Assembly: GCF_010685995.1 (NCBI RefSeq)
Contig: NZ_JAAGWK010000038.1
Coordinates: forward strand, 1-58,159
Origin: Goekera deserti
GTDB lineage: Bacteria; Actinomycetota; Actinomycetes; Mycobacteriales; Geodermatophilaceae
Direction of reading: 5' to 3'
DNA: 58,159 nt
The first letter of the stretch is position 1; each line of letters begins with the position of its first letter. Positions 23,661-32,668 of the stretch are shown here, piece after piece. A program made the position numbers and the translations under genes. Under the pieces are notes generated by a model, which saw nothing but the letters and a program-made list of their open reading frames with translations, was not told the origin of the DNA and did not search any database.

Positions 23661-24746
23661 TCAGCTCGGGCTGAGCGCCAGCGTCGGGTAGTCGGTGTAG
23701 CCGGCGGCGCCCGAGCCGTAGAACGTGGCCGGGTCCGGCTCGTTCTCCGCGTGCCCACCCTGCCAGCGCGCGACCAGGTCCGGGTTGGCGATGGCCAGCC
23801 GGCCGACCGCGACGGCGTCGGCCGCACCGGTGCCGACCAGCTCCAGCGCGGACTCCCGGGTCATCGGGACGGCGAAGCCGCTGTTGGCGACCAGCGGCCC
23901 GCCGAACCGGCGCCGCAGCTCCTGCACCAGCTCACCGGCCGGCTCGCGGTGCAGCACGCTGAGGTAGGCGAGCCCCAGCGGCGCCAGACCGTCGACGAGC
24001 GCGCCGTAGGTGGCCAGCACGTCGGCCGGGTCGTCCTCCACGACGTCCTGGATGCCGTGCGCCGGGGAGATCCGGATGCCCACACGTCCGGCCCCGACCG
24101 CCTCGGCGACCGCGGTCGCGACCTCGACGACGAACCGGGCCCGGGCCTGCGGGCTGCCGCCGTACTCGTCGTCCCGGCGGTTGGACGCCGGGGAGAGGAA
24201 CTCGTGCAGCAGGTAGCCGTTGGCCGAGTGCAGCTCGACGCCGTCCATCCCGGCCGCCACGGCGCGCCGTGAGGCGGCCACGACGTCGGCGAGGACGGCG
24301 CGGGCCTCCTGGGTGGTGAGGGCGTGCGGCACCTCGTAGGGCAGCTTGCCGCGGGCGGCGGTGCGCACCTCGCCGGAGACGGCGATCGCGCTGGGGGCCA
24401 CGATCCGGGCCGCGCCGTTGACAGCGGTGTGCGAGACGCGGCCACCGTGCATGACCTGCATGACGACCCGGCCGCCGCGCTCGTGCACCGCGTCGGCGAC
24501 GCGGGCCCATCCGGCGGCCTGCTCGTCGGTGACGATGCCGGGCTGCCCGTCGTAGGAGCGGCCCTCGGCGGTCGGGTAGGTGCCCTCGGTGATGATCATG
24601 CCCATGCCGGCGCGCTGGGCGTAGTGCTCGACGACGAGGTCGCCGGGCACGCCGGCCTGCCCGGAGCGGGTGCGGGTCAGCGGCGCCATGACGACGCGGT
24701 TGGCGAGCTCGATGTCCCCGAGGGTCAGCGGTGCGAAGAGGTCCAT
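23661..24746 (-). CDS. NADH:flavin oxidoreductase, Old Yellow Enzyme family
   Basis: The 361-residue protein starts MDLFAPLTLGDIELANRVVM, the usual N-terminus of FMN-dependent ene-reductases. Family features are APLTRTRSG, the active-site HSANGYLLHEFLSP, SNRRDDEYGG and the C-terminal ANSGF / AVGRLAIANPD phosphate-binding region. It reduces activated C=C bonds of enones, maleimides or nitro compounds with NAD(P)H. The open frame extends to 25493, but the ATG at 24746 has a GGAAGG site and begins the conserved sequence. A single-gene unit, convergent with the GGDEF-EAL gene and divergent from the K+ channel. Confidence 0.93.
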   Translation of the reverse strand: MDLFAPLTLGDIELANRVVMAPLTRTRSGQAGVPGDLVVEHYAQRAGMGMIITEGTYPTAEGRSYDGQPGIVTDEQAAGWARVADAVHERGGRVVMQVMHGGRVSHTAVNGAARIVAPSAIAVSGEVRTAARGKLPYEVPHALTTQEARAVLADVVAASRRAVAAGMDGVELHSANGYLLHEFLSPASNRRDDEYGGSPQARARFVVEVATAVAEAVGAGRVGIRISPAHGIQDVVEDDPADVLATYGALVDGLAPLGLAYLSVLHREPAGELVQELRRRFGGPLVANSGFAVPMTRESALELVGTGAADAVAVGRLAIANPDLVARWQGGHAENEPDPATFYGSGAAGYTDYPTLALSPS

Positions 24747-24962
24747 GATGCCTTCCGGGGTGCGGGGCGCCGCAGGGCCGGAGCCCGCGCGGCAGCGCTG
24801 TCGTCGGCGGAACCCGGCCCCCGGGGCACACATTCCGTCACGGACCGCCGTGCGACGTGGGTCACGTCGTCGCGTCCGGGTACCCGGACGGGTGCACCCC
24901 GGTGCGCCGCCGGGCGCCGGTCGGACAGGATGGGCCCCCCGCCGTCGACCCCGAGGAGCGTC

Positions 24963-25517
24963 ATGCCCGCCGACCGGCGCGCCCACGAGCGGACGCCCGA
25001 CACCCTGCCCACCCGCGCCCTCCGCCGCGTGCACGGGGGGCTGGTGCACGCCGCCAACCGCACCCCCGCCGCGGTCGCCGCCTACCTGGCCACCGTGCTG
25101 GCCGCCGCCTGGGCGATCGCACTGTTCGAGGGCTGGTCGTTCGGGGACGCGGTCTGGTGGGCGTTCACCACCACGACGACCACCGGCTACGGCGACTTCT
25201 CCCCGGTCACCGGCGGCGGCCGGGTGGTGGCGGTGCTGACCATGTTCGCCGGCATCGTGGCCATCGGCGTCATCGTGGGCCGGATCGCCGCGGTGGTCAT
25301 CCGCACCCACGACGACTTCACGCACGAGGAGCAGGTGGAGCTGCTCGACGACTCCGACGAGCAGACCCGGCTGCTGCACGAGCTGCACGCGCGCCTGGAC
25401 GTGCTCGACGCGGCCGCCGGCCGACCGGCACGGCACACCGGCTCCAGCAGCCGCGTCCCCGGTGCCGGCGGGCACGGCTCCCCCGCGCAGCACGACGGCG
25501 CGCCGCGCACCGGCTGA
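24963..25517 (+). CDS. Two-TM potassium channel (Ion_trans_2)
   Basis: The 184-residue protein has two hydrophobic helices (about residues 40-56 and 88-112) flanking a pore loop with the K+ selectivity filter TTTGYGDFSP, followed by a cytoplasmic charged segment (residues 115-150) and a Gly/Ser-rich tail. No RCK/TrkA domain is present. The ATG at 24963 has a GAGGAG site; a -10-like CAGGAT lies near 24926. It stands alone between the divergent Old Yellow Enzyme gene and the convergent giant surface-protein gene. Confidence 0.9.
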   Translation: MPADRRAHERTPDTLPTRALRRVHGGLVHAANRTPAAVAAYLATVLAAAWAIALFEGWSFGDAVWWAFTTTTTTGYGDFSPVTGGGRVVAVLTMFAGIVAIGVIVGRIAAVVIRTHDDFTHEEQVELLDDSDEQTRLLHELHARLDVLDAAAGRPARHTGSSSRVPGAGGHGSPAQHDGAPRTG

Positions 25518-25533
25518 GCCCGCCGGCTCCCGG

Positions 25534-28500
25534 TCAGTCGGTCCGGACCCCCCGTCGCCGGCCCGCCCGCCACAGCAGCGCCCCGCCCACCAGCAGCAGC
25601 GCCGCCACCGCGGTGCCGCCGAGCAGCTCGGCGCCGGTCCGGGCCAGGCCCTCCGTCAGCCCGCTGCCGCCCGACGCGGTCACCGACCCGGGACGCGATG
25701 CCGGGCCACCGGCGCCCGGTCCGGCACCCGGGCCACCGGGGGGCGGCGGACCACCGACGGGCGTCGGTGACGTCGGGTCGCCGGACCCACCCGGGTCGTC
25801 CACGGACGTGCGCCGGGCGACCGTCAGGGTCGCCGAGTCCGCGGACGAGACCACCGGGCGGGCGAGCACCGACGGGGGCGCGCCGTAGGCGGTGGCGGCG
25901 TTGACCAGCCCGCCGGCCGCGAGGTCCTCGGGTGTCACGACGTGCACCTGGTCGGCCTGGCACTCGGTCGCCGCACCGGGTGCCAGCACCGTGCCGGCGC
26001 AGGTCACCGGGCCGTAGAGGTCGTCGATCCGCACGCCGGTCAGGGTCACGTTCCCGTCGTTGACCACGCGGTAGAGGACCCGCACCCGGTCGCCGACCTG
26101 CACGCTGCTCAATGCCTGGCCGGCAGCCAGCTGCGGTGCACCCGGGGCGGCCGGCACCGGCGCGGGCGGGAGGACCGCCGCGGCGGACGTCGCCAGCTCG
26201 AACCGGGTCCGCACCGTGATCCGCGGCCGCGCGGCGGCGGTCACGACCGTCGCGCTGTCGGTCGCCACGGCCACCGGCGCGCCGCCGGCGACGGCGGTGC
26301 CGCCCGCGGCCGCCGCGTTGACCACCCGGCCGGTGAGCACGTCGCCCTCGGTGACGTACGTGCTGGCGGCACCGGTGCACGACGTCGCCGCCCCCGGCTC
26401 CAGCAGGGTCGCGCGGCAGGTGACCGTCCCGGCGTCCGGGTCGTCCACCCCGATCCGGGAGACCGGGACGTTGCCGGTGTTGACCACGGCGTAGGTCCAC
26501 CGGATCGCGTCGCCGACGTCCGCGCCGTCCGGCAGGCCGGTGGCGACGACGGTGCCGGTGACCTCCAGCGCGAGCGCGCCGGACGGCGCGGACGGCGTGG
26601 TCGTCGAGGACGGCGCGGCGGACACGCGCACGGCGTCGCGCGGGCCGACCGCCGAGGCGACCGCGGTGTTCTGCTTGACCCCGCGGGCGCGGTCGTCGGC
26701 GGTCACCAGGTAGTCCGGTGCCGCGCACCGCGCCGTCCCGCCCGGGAGCACGGTGGTGGTGTCGCAGGTCATCGACAGCGCCAGCGGGTCGCTGACGTAC
26801 ACGTCGGAGAGCGTCAGGTCCCCGGTGTTGGTGACCAGCACCGACCACCGGATCGTCTGGCCCGCGGCCAGCGCCGCCCCGGCGGGCGTGCCGGTCCGGG
26901 CCGCGGTCTTCACCGCGGTCAGGCCGGTCGTCCCGGCGGCCACCGGCACCGGCGCGCTCGACGGGCCGAAGGACGTGCGCTCCGGGCCGGCGGCGGTGGT
27001 CCCGGACACGGTCGCCGAGTCCGTGACCGGGACGCCCAGGTCGAAGTCGAGCTGGGTGACGACGTAGGCCGCCGCGACGCTGCAGGTGACCGTGCTGCCG
27101 ACGGCCAGCGGACCGGACGGGCAGCTCACCGCGCCACCGCGCACGTCGTCCACCTCCAGGTCGCCCATCGCCACGTTGCCGGCGTTGGTCACCAGGTGCG
27201 TGTAGGCGACGTGGTCGCCCACCCGGACGCCGCCGGTCACCGGGGCGCCGGCGCGGGTGGCCGTCGCGGTCGTGGCGATGGTGAGCTCGCGGACCACCGC
27301 GGCCACCCCGACCCGCGCGGACGCCGAGGGCGAGGACAGCGGGACGGCTCCCGGTCCGGTGCCGGTGGCGAGCGCCGCGTTGGTCACCGAGCCGGCGAAC
27401 AGGTCGGCCTCGGAGACGGTGCGCGGCGTGCCACCCGTGCACGTCGCCGACGCCCCGGGGTCGAGGTCGGGGGCCGAGCAGGTGACCACCCCGGCGTCGG
27501 GGTCGTCCACGCCCACGCCGGTGACCCGGACGTTGCCCACGTTGGTCACCCGGTACGTCCACTGCACGGTGTCACCCGGCGCCGCGGCGCTCTGCCGGGC
27601 GACGGGGTCGACCACCCCGGCGACGGTGACGGCGAGCTCGGGCGAGGAGACCGACGGCGTCTCGGTCGTCGAGGCGTTGCTGGTGACCACTGCCCCGCGC
27701 CGGTCCGTGCCCCGCACGGTGGCGGTGTTGGTCTTCGTGCCGCCGACGTCCCCGCCGGTGACCGTGTACCCGCCGGCCGTGCAGGTGGTGGCCTCGGTGG
27801 GCAGCAGGGTCCGCTGGAGGCAGGTCATCGCGGGGGCCGTCACGTCGTCGACCAGCAGGTCGTCCACCGTCAGCTCGCCGGTGTTGGTCACCACCACGCT
27901 CCAGACGATCGTCTCCCCCGCGTCGAGGGCACCGGGGACACCGGTGTCGGTCCAGTTGGCCACCTTCTTGGCCAGCAGCGCACCGCTGGCGGCCGCGAGC
28001 GGGACCGGGGCGGCGACGGGACCGAAGGTGCCCGGGGTCGTGGAACCCGCCGGGATGCCGGACACCGTGGCGGAGTGGGTCACCGGCTGGCCGGCGTCCA
28101 CGTCGGCCTGGGTCACCCGCCGGGTCGCACCGGCCGTGCAGCTGGCCGTGTCCCCCGGTGCGAGCACCGCCCGGGAGCAGGTGGCGTGCTCGGCCGGCTG
28201 CCCGGCGACCAGGACGTCGGCGACCCCGACGTCCCGCATCGTCACGTTGCCGGTGTTGGTCACCTCGTAGGCGTGCCGGACGGAGTCACCCACCCGCACC
28301 CCGCCCTGGTTCGCCGCCGGGGTGACGGTCGCCGTGGTGGTGAGGGTGAGCGCCCGCACCAGGGCCGCCATGCCGACCGCGTCCCGGCCGGGGGCCGAGC
28401 GCACCAGCGCGCCACCGACGACGGAGGTGCCGGTCGCGGCCGCCTCGTTGGTCACCGCGCCGGTGAGCAGGTCGTCCTCGGTCACCGGGTGCCTCGCCGC

Positions 28501-31500
28501 GCCGACGCAGCGGGTCACCGCGCCGGGGTCGATCGCGAGGTCGTCGCAGGTCACGGCACCGCCCTCGGGGTCGTCGACGCTGATGCCGGTCACCCGGACG
28601 TTGCCGAGGTTGGTGACGGTGTACTCCCAGTGCAGGGTGTCCCCGGGCAGGGCGGCGTCCTGCCGGGAGGCGGGGTCCACCCGCCCGTCGACGACGACGC
28701 CGAGCGCCGGCACCGGCGACCCCGGGGACATGGAGGAGGCAGCCGCGCTGCGCACCACCGGGCCCCCGCGCGGGTCCCGGGCGGCCGCGGTGGAGCCCGC
28801 GGTCCGCTGGCCGGCGAGCACGTCGGCGGCGGTGACGGTGTACGTGGCCGCGGTGCAGGTGGTCTGCGCGCCGGGCGCCAGCTCGGTGGCCGCGCAGGTG
28901 ATGCCGGCGGCCTCCGGCAGGTCCACGGTGAGGTCGCGCAGGGTCAGCTCACCGGTGTTGGTGACCACGACCGTCCAGACGATCGTCTCCCCGGCGTCCA
29001 GGGCGTCGTCGCCGTCGGCGTCGTCCCAGTCGGCGAGCTGCACGGTGGCCAGCCGGCCGGCGGCGAGCGGGTCGATCGGCACCGGGTCGGAGGCCGGGCC
29101 GAACTCCAGCGGCGCGGTCGAGCCCTGCGGGACGCCGGACGCGAATGCGGCGCCCTCGACGGCCTGACCGTCGTCGACGTCGCTCTGGGTGACGCGGTAG
29201 GAGCCGTTGCCCGCGCAGGTCATGCTGGCGCCGGCCGCGAGGGTGGTGGACGGGCAGGTCACCCCACCGGTGGCGAGCGTGCCGCGCACGGCGACGTCGC
29301 TCATGGCCACGTTGCCGGTGTTGATGACCAGGTAGGTGAACGCGATGGCGTCGGTGACCCGGACGGCGTCCTGGTGGGCGGCCGGGGTGACGGTGGCGGT
29401 CGCCGTGATGGCCAGCGACCGGTCTGCCGGCGTGACGTCGACCGTGCTGCTGCCGGTGTCGTTGGCCGGGTCCAGGCCGGTGTCCTCGGCGCTGAGGAAG
29501 ACCGCGTCGTTGACGACGTCCGTGCTGGACTGGGCCGTGCCGACGACGTCGAGGGTGACGGTGCGGCCGACGGCGAGGTAGGGGATCCGCCAGGCACCGT
29601 TGGCCGGTGCGTAGACGCCCTCGCTCGGGGTGGCCGAGTCGATCAGCACACCGGGCCGGGGCGTCTCCCGCACCAGCACGTCCCGGGAGTCCGACGGGCC
29701 GGCGTTGGTCACCTGGACCTGGAAGCGCACCGGGTCGGTCTGCACCACCATCGGCGTGGACGTCGTCTTCGTCACCTGGACGTCGGAGCGCCGCACCGCC
29801 GGGATGCTCGCGGTGTCGATGTTGTTCCCCGTGACCGGGTCGGCGGTGCTCGAGGTGAGCAGCCGGGTGCGCGACCAGGTGTCGTCCTTGAACGAGGTGC
29901 GCAGCACGCTGTCGAACTCGACCGACCACGTGGCGCCCCGGGCCAGCACGTCCAGCGAGCAGACCACGACCGCGCCGTCGACCGACTGCGGGCCGAGCGC
30001 CGTGGCGACGGTGTCGCCCTCGACGTCGCACCGCCCGGCCTGCGGCGTCAGCACCGGCATCAGCTGCCCGGCCGGGATGGTCTGCCGGACGACGACGCCC
30101 TCGGCGCGGGTGCGCCCGGGGTTCGACACGGTGAACACCGCGTGCACCTTGCCGCCGGCGACGACGGGACCGCCGACGTCGTCGGGGTTGACGATGGTCT
30201 GGGTGACGGACAGGTCCGCCTCCAGCCGGACGGTGAAGGCGAACTCGTCGACGTCGTTGCCGGCGGTGCCGTCCGGCGTCGGGGAGACGACCCGGGCCCG
30301 GACCATGGTGGTGCCCGCCGGGGCGTCGGCGAGGACCAGGGCCTGCCCGGTGATCGTCGCCCGGCCGCCACCGGGGATGCGGGCGATGCGGCAGCCGGCC
30401 TGCGCGGTGCACGTGATGCCGGTCAGCGCGGTGACCCGGAAGCCCGGGGGCAGCACGGTCTGCAGGGACACGTTGACCGCGTCGGAGGTGCCCAGGTTGT
30501 CGATGTGCACGGTGAAGGGGACGGTGTCGCCGGGGTAGGCCTCGGTGACGGGGATGACCAGGTCGACCGCGAGGTCCGCGAGCACCTCGCCGGTGCCGGT
30601 GACCTCGTCCTGGTTGTCGGCGCCCACCGGGTCGGGGGTCGCCGAGGTGACGCTGACGCTGTTGCCGATCGCGCCCGAGCCGGACGAGCTCAGCGTGACC
30701 CGGACCTCGACGGTCGCCGAGGCGCCGCGCGCCAGGTCACCGAGGGCGCAGCGGACCGTGGTGGTCGACGCGTCGGTGGTGCAGCTCCCGCTGCCGCTGG
30801 TCACGGTGGCACTCGTGACCGTGACCCCGTCGCCCAGCGGGTCGGTGAGGACCACCTCGCGGGCCGTGGAGGGCCCGGCGTTGGTGACCGTGGCGGTGTA
30901 GGTGACCGGACCACCCGCGGTGCCGGCGGTCCGGTCCGCGAGGAGGTCCACGGCGAGGTCGGCGGAGGTGGTGACGGCGTCGGCCACGGACATCGCGTTG
31001 TCGTCCGGGACGTGGTCGTAGGCCGTGCCGGACGCCGCCGCGAGGAAGCGGTACGGGGTGGCCGGGAGGGTGTCCGGGCGCACCTCGCCGCCGACCGTCA
31101 CGGTGGCCTGGTCGCCGGGTGCGAGGGCGCCGTGGTCGCAGGTCACCGTCAGCGTGGCGACCGTGCAGCTGCCCCCACCGGTCGTGGCGGCCGTGACCCC
31201 GGTCAGGCCGGGTGTCGTGCCGTCCGCCCACCGGGGCAGGTCGATCACCAGCCGGGCGGCCGGCTCCGGGGAGGGGCCCCTGTTCCGGATGGTCGCGGTG
31301 TACTCGACCGGGCGGCCGGCGACCGGCGGCGCCGTCGTGCGGGCCACGGTCACGGCGAGGTCGGCCGCTGCCGCGATCGGTGTCGCGACCTCGGTGGACA
31401 CCGACGTCGCGGCCCCGCCCGCCAGGTCGTCGGTGTACTCGACGCGGGCGTCGTTGCGCACCGTCGTGGCGGACAGCGCCTCGGTGACCCGGACCTGGTA

Positions 31501-32493
31501 GGAGATGCTGCGGGCGTCCTCCGGCCGGACGACGCCCCCGGACGTCGCGGTCGCGTTCAGGCCCACCCGGACCCGGACCGTGCGGGTGGCCGCGTCGTAC
31601 TCGCCCTGGTCGTCGCCGGCCGCGTCCGTGCGCGCCTGGGTGGCCGAGGCGGTGATCGCCCGGATCGAGCCGGGCACGAACTCCACACCGGCCGGCAGGG
31701 TGTCGACCACGACCGTGTTCTTGGCCGGGTTCCCGCCGCCGTTGGCCGTGGCCACCGAGTACGTGAGGATCTCGCCCACGTTGGCGCCGGCGGCGCCGGA
31801 GCGGGTCGTGACGGTCGTCGTCGACATCAGGCACGCACCGGTGCCGAAGGAGATGGAGTCGAGGAAGTTGCCGACGGTGGGGTCGCCGGTGGCGGTGGAG
31901 ACCGCCTTGAAGGAGAACCGGGTCGTGGTCTGCCCGCTGGGCACGGTGTACAGCCCGGAGTAGGTGCCCCAGGCGTTCTTGCCGTCGCTGATCAGCGGGC
32001 CCTGCTGGTTGGTCGGGGCGAGCGCCGCGGTCGGGGCGGCGATGTGCACGGCCATGACGTCGGTGCCCGCCCGGCCGCGGTGCTGCAGCTCCCAGCGCAG
32101 CGACTGACCCGGGGTGGTGGCGACGTCCTGGAACAGGGTCGAGGTCTGGGTGGCGTTGAGCTCGGCGAACTGGCTGCCGGACGCGGCGGGCACGCCCTGG
32201 AAGGGCGCGCGCCAGATCTCGATCCGCTTGTCGCTGGCCGTGGTCGACCAGCCCGGCACCTGCGCCTCGGGCACGAAGGAGTAGCTGTTGTCCTTCAGCA
32301 CCGGCAGCTCGAACCCGCCCGTGCGCAGGGCGACGGTGGAGTTGCAGGCGGCCGGGCTCTGCACGGCCGCGGCCTGCGGGACGGGCCCGGTCACCAGCAG
32401 CGCCCCGACCACCGCCGCCACGCCGGTGGCCGCAGCGATCCGTCTGAGCGCCTGCCCGGCCCGTCCCGCAGTGCGCCGTCGACTCGACACCAC
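25534..32493 (-). CDS. Giant secreted DUF11/DUF7507-repeat protein with LAxTG sorting signal
   Basis: About 2319 residues. A signal peptide ends near AAAVQSP, followed by a ~190-residue lectin-like N-terminal domain (LRWELQHRGRAGTD, YTVPSGQTTTRFS), six DUF11-type Ig-like repeats, then ten ~120-residue repeats in the order (A-B-C)x3 plus a different last unit D (about 29424 to 25815). The C-terminus has LARTG, a hydrophobic helix and a basic tail, a class E sortase signal, so it is predicted to be wall-linked. Repeat cysteines may form disulfides. Three GTG codons in a row (32496, 32493, 32490) follow a GGGGGAGG site; the middle one has the best spacing. Role unknown; adhesion or a surface layer is inference. 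The 171 bp upstream (32498-32668) carries its promoter. Confidence 0.9.
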   Translation of the reverse strand: MVSSRRRTAGRAGQALRRIAAATGVAAVVGALLVTGPVPQAAAVQSPAACNSTVALRTGGFELPVLKDNSYSFVPEAQVPGWSTTASDKRIEIWRAPFQGVPAASGSQFAELNATQTSTLFQDVATTPGQSLRWELQHRGRAGTDVMAVHIAAPTAALAPTNQQGPLISDGKNAWGTYSGLYTVPSGQTTTRFSFKAVSTATGDPTVGNFLDSISFGTGACLMSTTTVTTRSGAAGANVGEILTYSVATANGGGNPAKNTVVVDTLPAGVEFVPGSIRAITASATQARTDAAGDDQGEYDAATRTVRVRVGLNATATSGGVVRPEDARSISYQVRVTEALSATTVRNDARVEYTDDLAGGAATSVSTEVATPIAAAADLAVTVARTTAPPVAGRPVEYTATIRNRGPSPEPAARLVIDLPRWADGTTPGLTGVTAATTGGGSCTVATLTVTCDHGALAPGDQATVTVGGEVRPDTLPATPYRFLAAASGTAYDHVPDDNAMSVADAVTTSADLAVDLLADRTAGTAGGPVTYTATVTNAGPSTAREVVLTDPLGDGVTVTSATVTSGSGSCTTDASTTTVRCALGDLARGASATVEVRVTLSSSGSGAIGNSVSVTSATPDPVGADNQDEVTGTGEVLADLAVDLVIPVTEAYPGDTVPFTVHIDNLGTSDAVNVSLQTVLPPGFRVTALTGITCTAQAGCRIARIPGGGRATITGQALVLADAPAGTTMVRARVVSPTPDGTAGNDVDEFAFTVRLEADLSVTQTIVNPDDVGGPVVAGGKVHAVFTVSNPGRTRAEGVVVRQTIPAGQLMPVLTPQAGRCDVEGDTVATALGPQSVDGAVVVCSLDVLARGATWSVEFDSVLRTSFKDDTWSRTRLLTSSTADPVTGNNIDTASIPAVRRSDVQVTKTTSTPMVVQTDPVRFQVQVTNAGPSDSRDVLVRETPRPGVLIDSATPSEGVYAPANGAWRIPYLAVGRTVTLDVVGTAQSSTDVVNDAVFLSAEDTGLDPANDTGSSTVDVTPADRSLAITATATVTPAAHQDAVRVTDAIAFTYLVINTGNVAMSDVAVRGTLATGGVTCPSTTLAAGASMTCAGNGSYRVTQSDVDDGQAVEGAAFASGVPQGSTAPLEFGPASDPVPIDPLAAGRLATVQLADWDDADGDDALDAGETIVWTVVVTNTGELTLRDLTVDLPEAAGITCAATELAPGAQTTCTAATYTVTAADVLAGQRTAGSTAAARDPRGGPVVRSAAASSMSPGSPVPALGVVVDGRVDPASRQDAALPGDTLHWEYTVTNLGNVRVTGISVDDPEGGAVTCDDLAIDPGAVTRCVGAARHPVTEDDLLTGAVTNEAAATGTSVVGGALVRSAPGRDAVGMAALVRALTLTTTATVTPAANQGGVRVGDSVRHAYEVTNTGNVTMRDVGVADVLVAGQPAEHATCSRAVLAPGDTASCTAGATRRVTQADVDAGQPVTHSATVSGIPAGSTTPGTFGPVAAPVPLAAASGALLAKKVANWTDTGVPGALDAGETIVWSVVVTNTGELTVDDLLVDDVTAPAMTCLQRTLLPTEATTCTAGGYTVTGGDVGGTKTNTATVRGTDRRGAVVTSNASTTETPSVSSPELAVTVAGVVDPVARQSAAAPGDTVQWTYRVTNVGNVRVTGVGVDDPDAGVVTCSAPDLDPGASATCTGGTPRTVSEADLFAGSVTNAALATGTGPGAVPLSSPSASARVGVAAVVRELTIATTATATRAGAPVTGGVRVGDHVAYTHLVTNAGNVAMGDLEVDDVRGGAVSCPSGPLAVGSTVTCSVAAAYVVTQLDFDLGVPVTDSATVSGTTAAGPERTSFGPSSAPVPVAAGTTGLTAVKTAARTGTPAGAALAAGQTIRWSVLVTNTGDLTLSDVYVSDPLALSMTCDTTTVLPGGTARCAAPDYLVTADDRARGVKQNTAVASAVGPRDAVRVSAAPSSTTTPSAPSGALALEVTGTVVATGLPDGADVGDAIRWTYAVVNTGNVPVSRIGVDDPDAGTVTCRATLLEPGAATSCTGAASTYVTEGDVLTGRVVNAAAAGGTAVAGGAPVAVATDSATVVTAAARPRITVRTRFELATSAAAVLPPAPVPAAPGAPQLAAGQALSSVQVGDRVRVLYRVVNDGNVTLTGVRIDDLYGPVTCAGTVLAPGAATECQADQVHVVTPEDLAAGGLVNAATAYGAPPSVLARPVVSSADSATLTVARRTSVDDPGGSGDPTSPTPVGGPPPPGGPGAGPGAGGPASRPGSVTASGGSGLTEGLARTGAELLGGTAVAALLLVGGALLWRAGRRRGVRTD

Positions 32494-32668
32494 CACGTCA
32501 CCTCCCCCGTCACATGGGCCACTTCGGCCACTCGCTGCACTCAATCAACCACGATCTGCTGATCGTCTCCCTACGTGTCGCGCGTGTCCGGGAGAAAGCG
32601 GAGCGACCTCCTCAGCGGTGTCGACACGGCGACCGGACGGGCGCGTCACCGGCTCCCGGTCACCTCGC

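Noticed and set aside
25942-32562. Very long plus-strand open frame (about 2200 codons) opposite the giant surface-protein gene
   Set aside because: It is the antisense shadow of a GC-rich repeat gene; its translation is low-complexity (Gly/Arg/His-rich) with no domain, while the minus strand gives clean Ig-like repeats with signal peptide and anchor.
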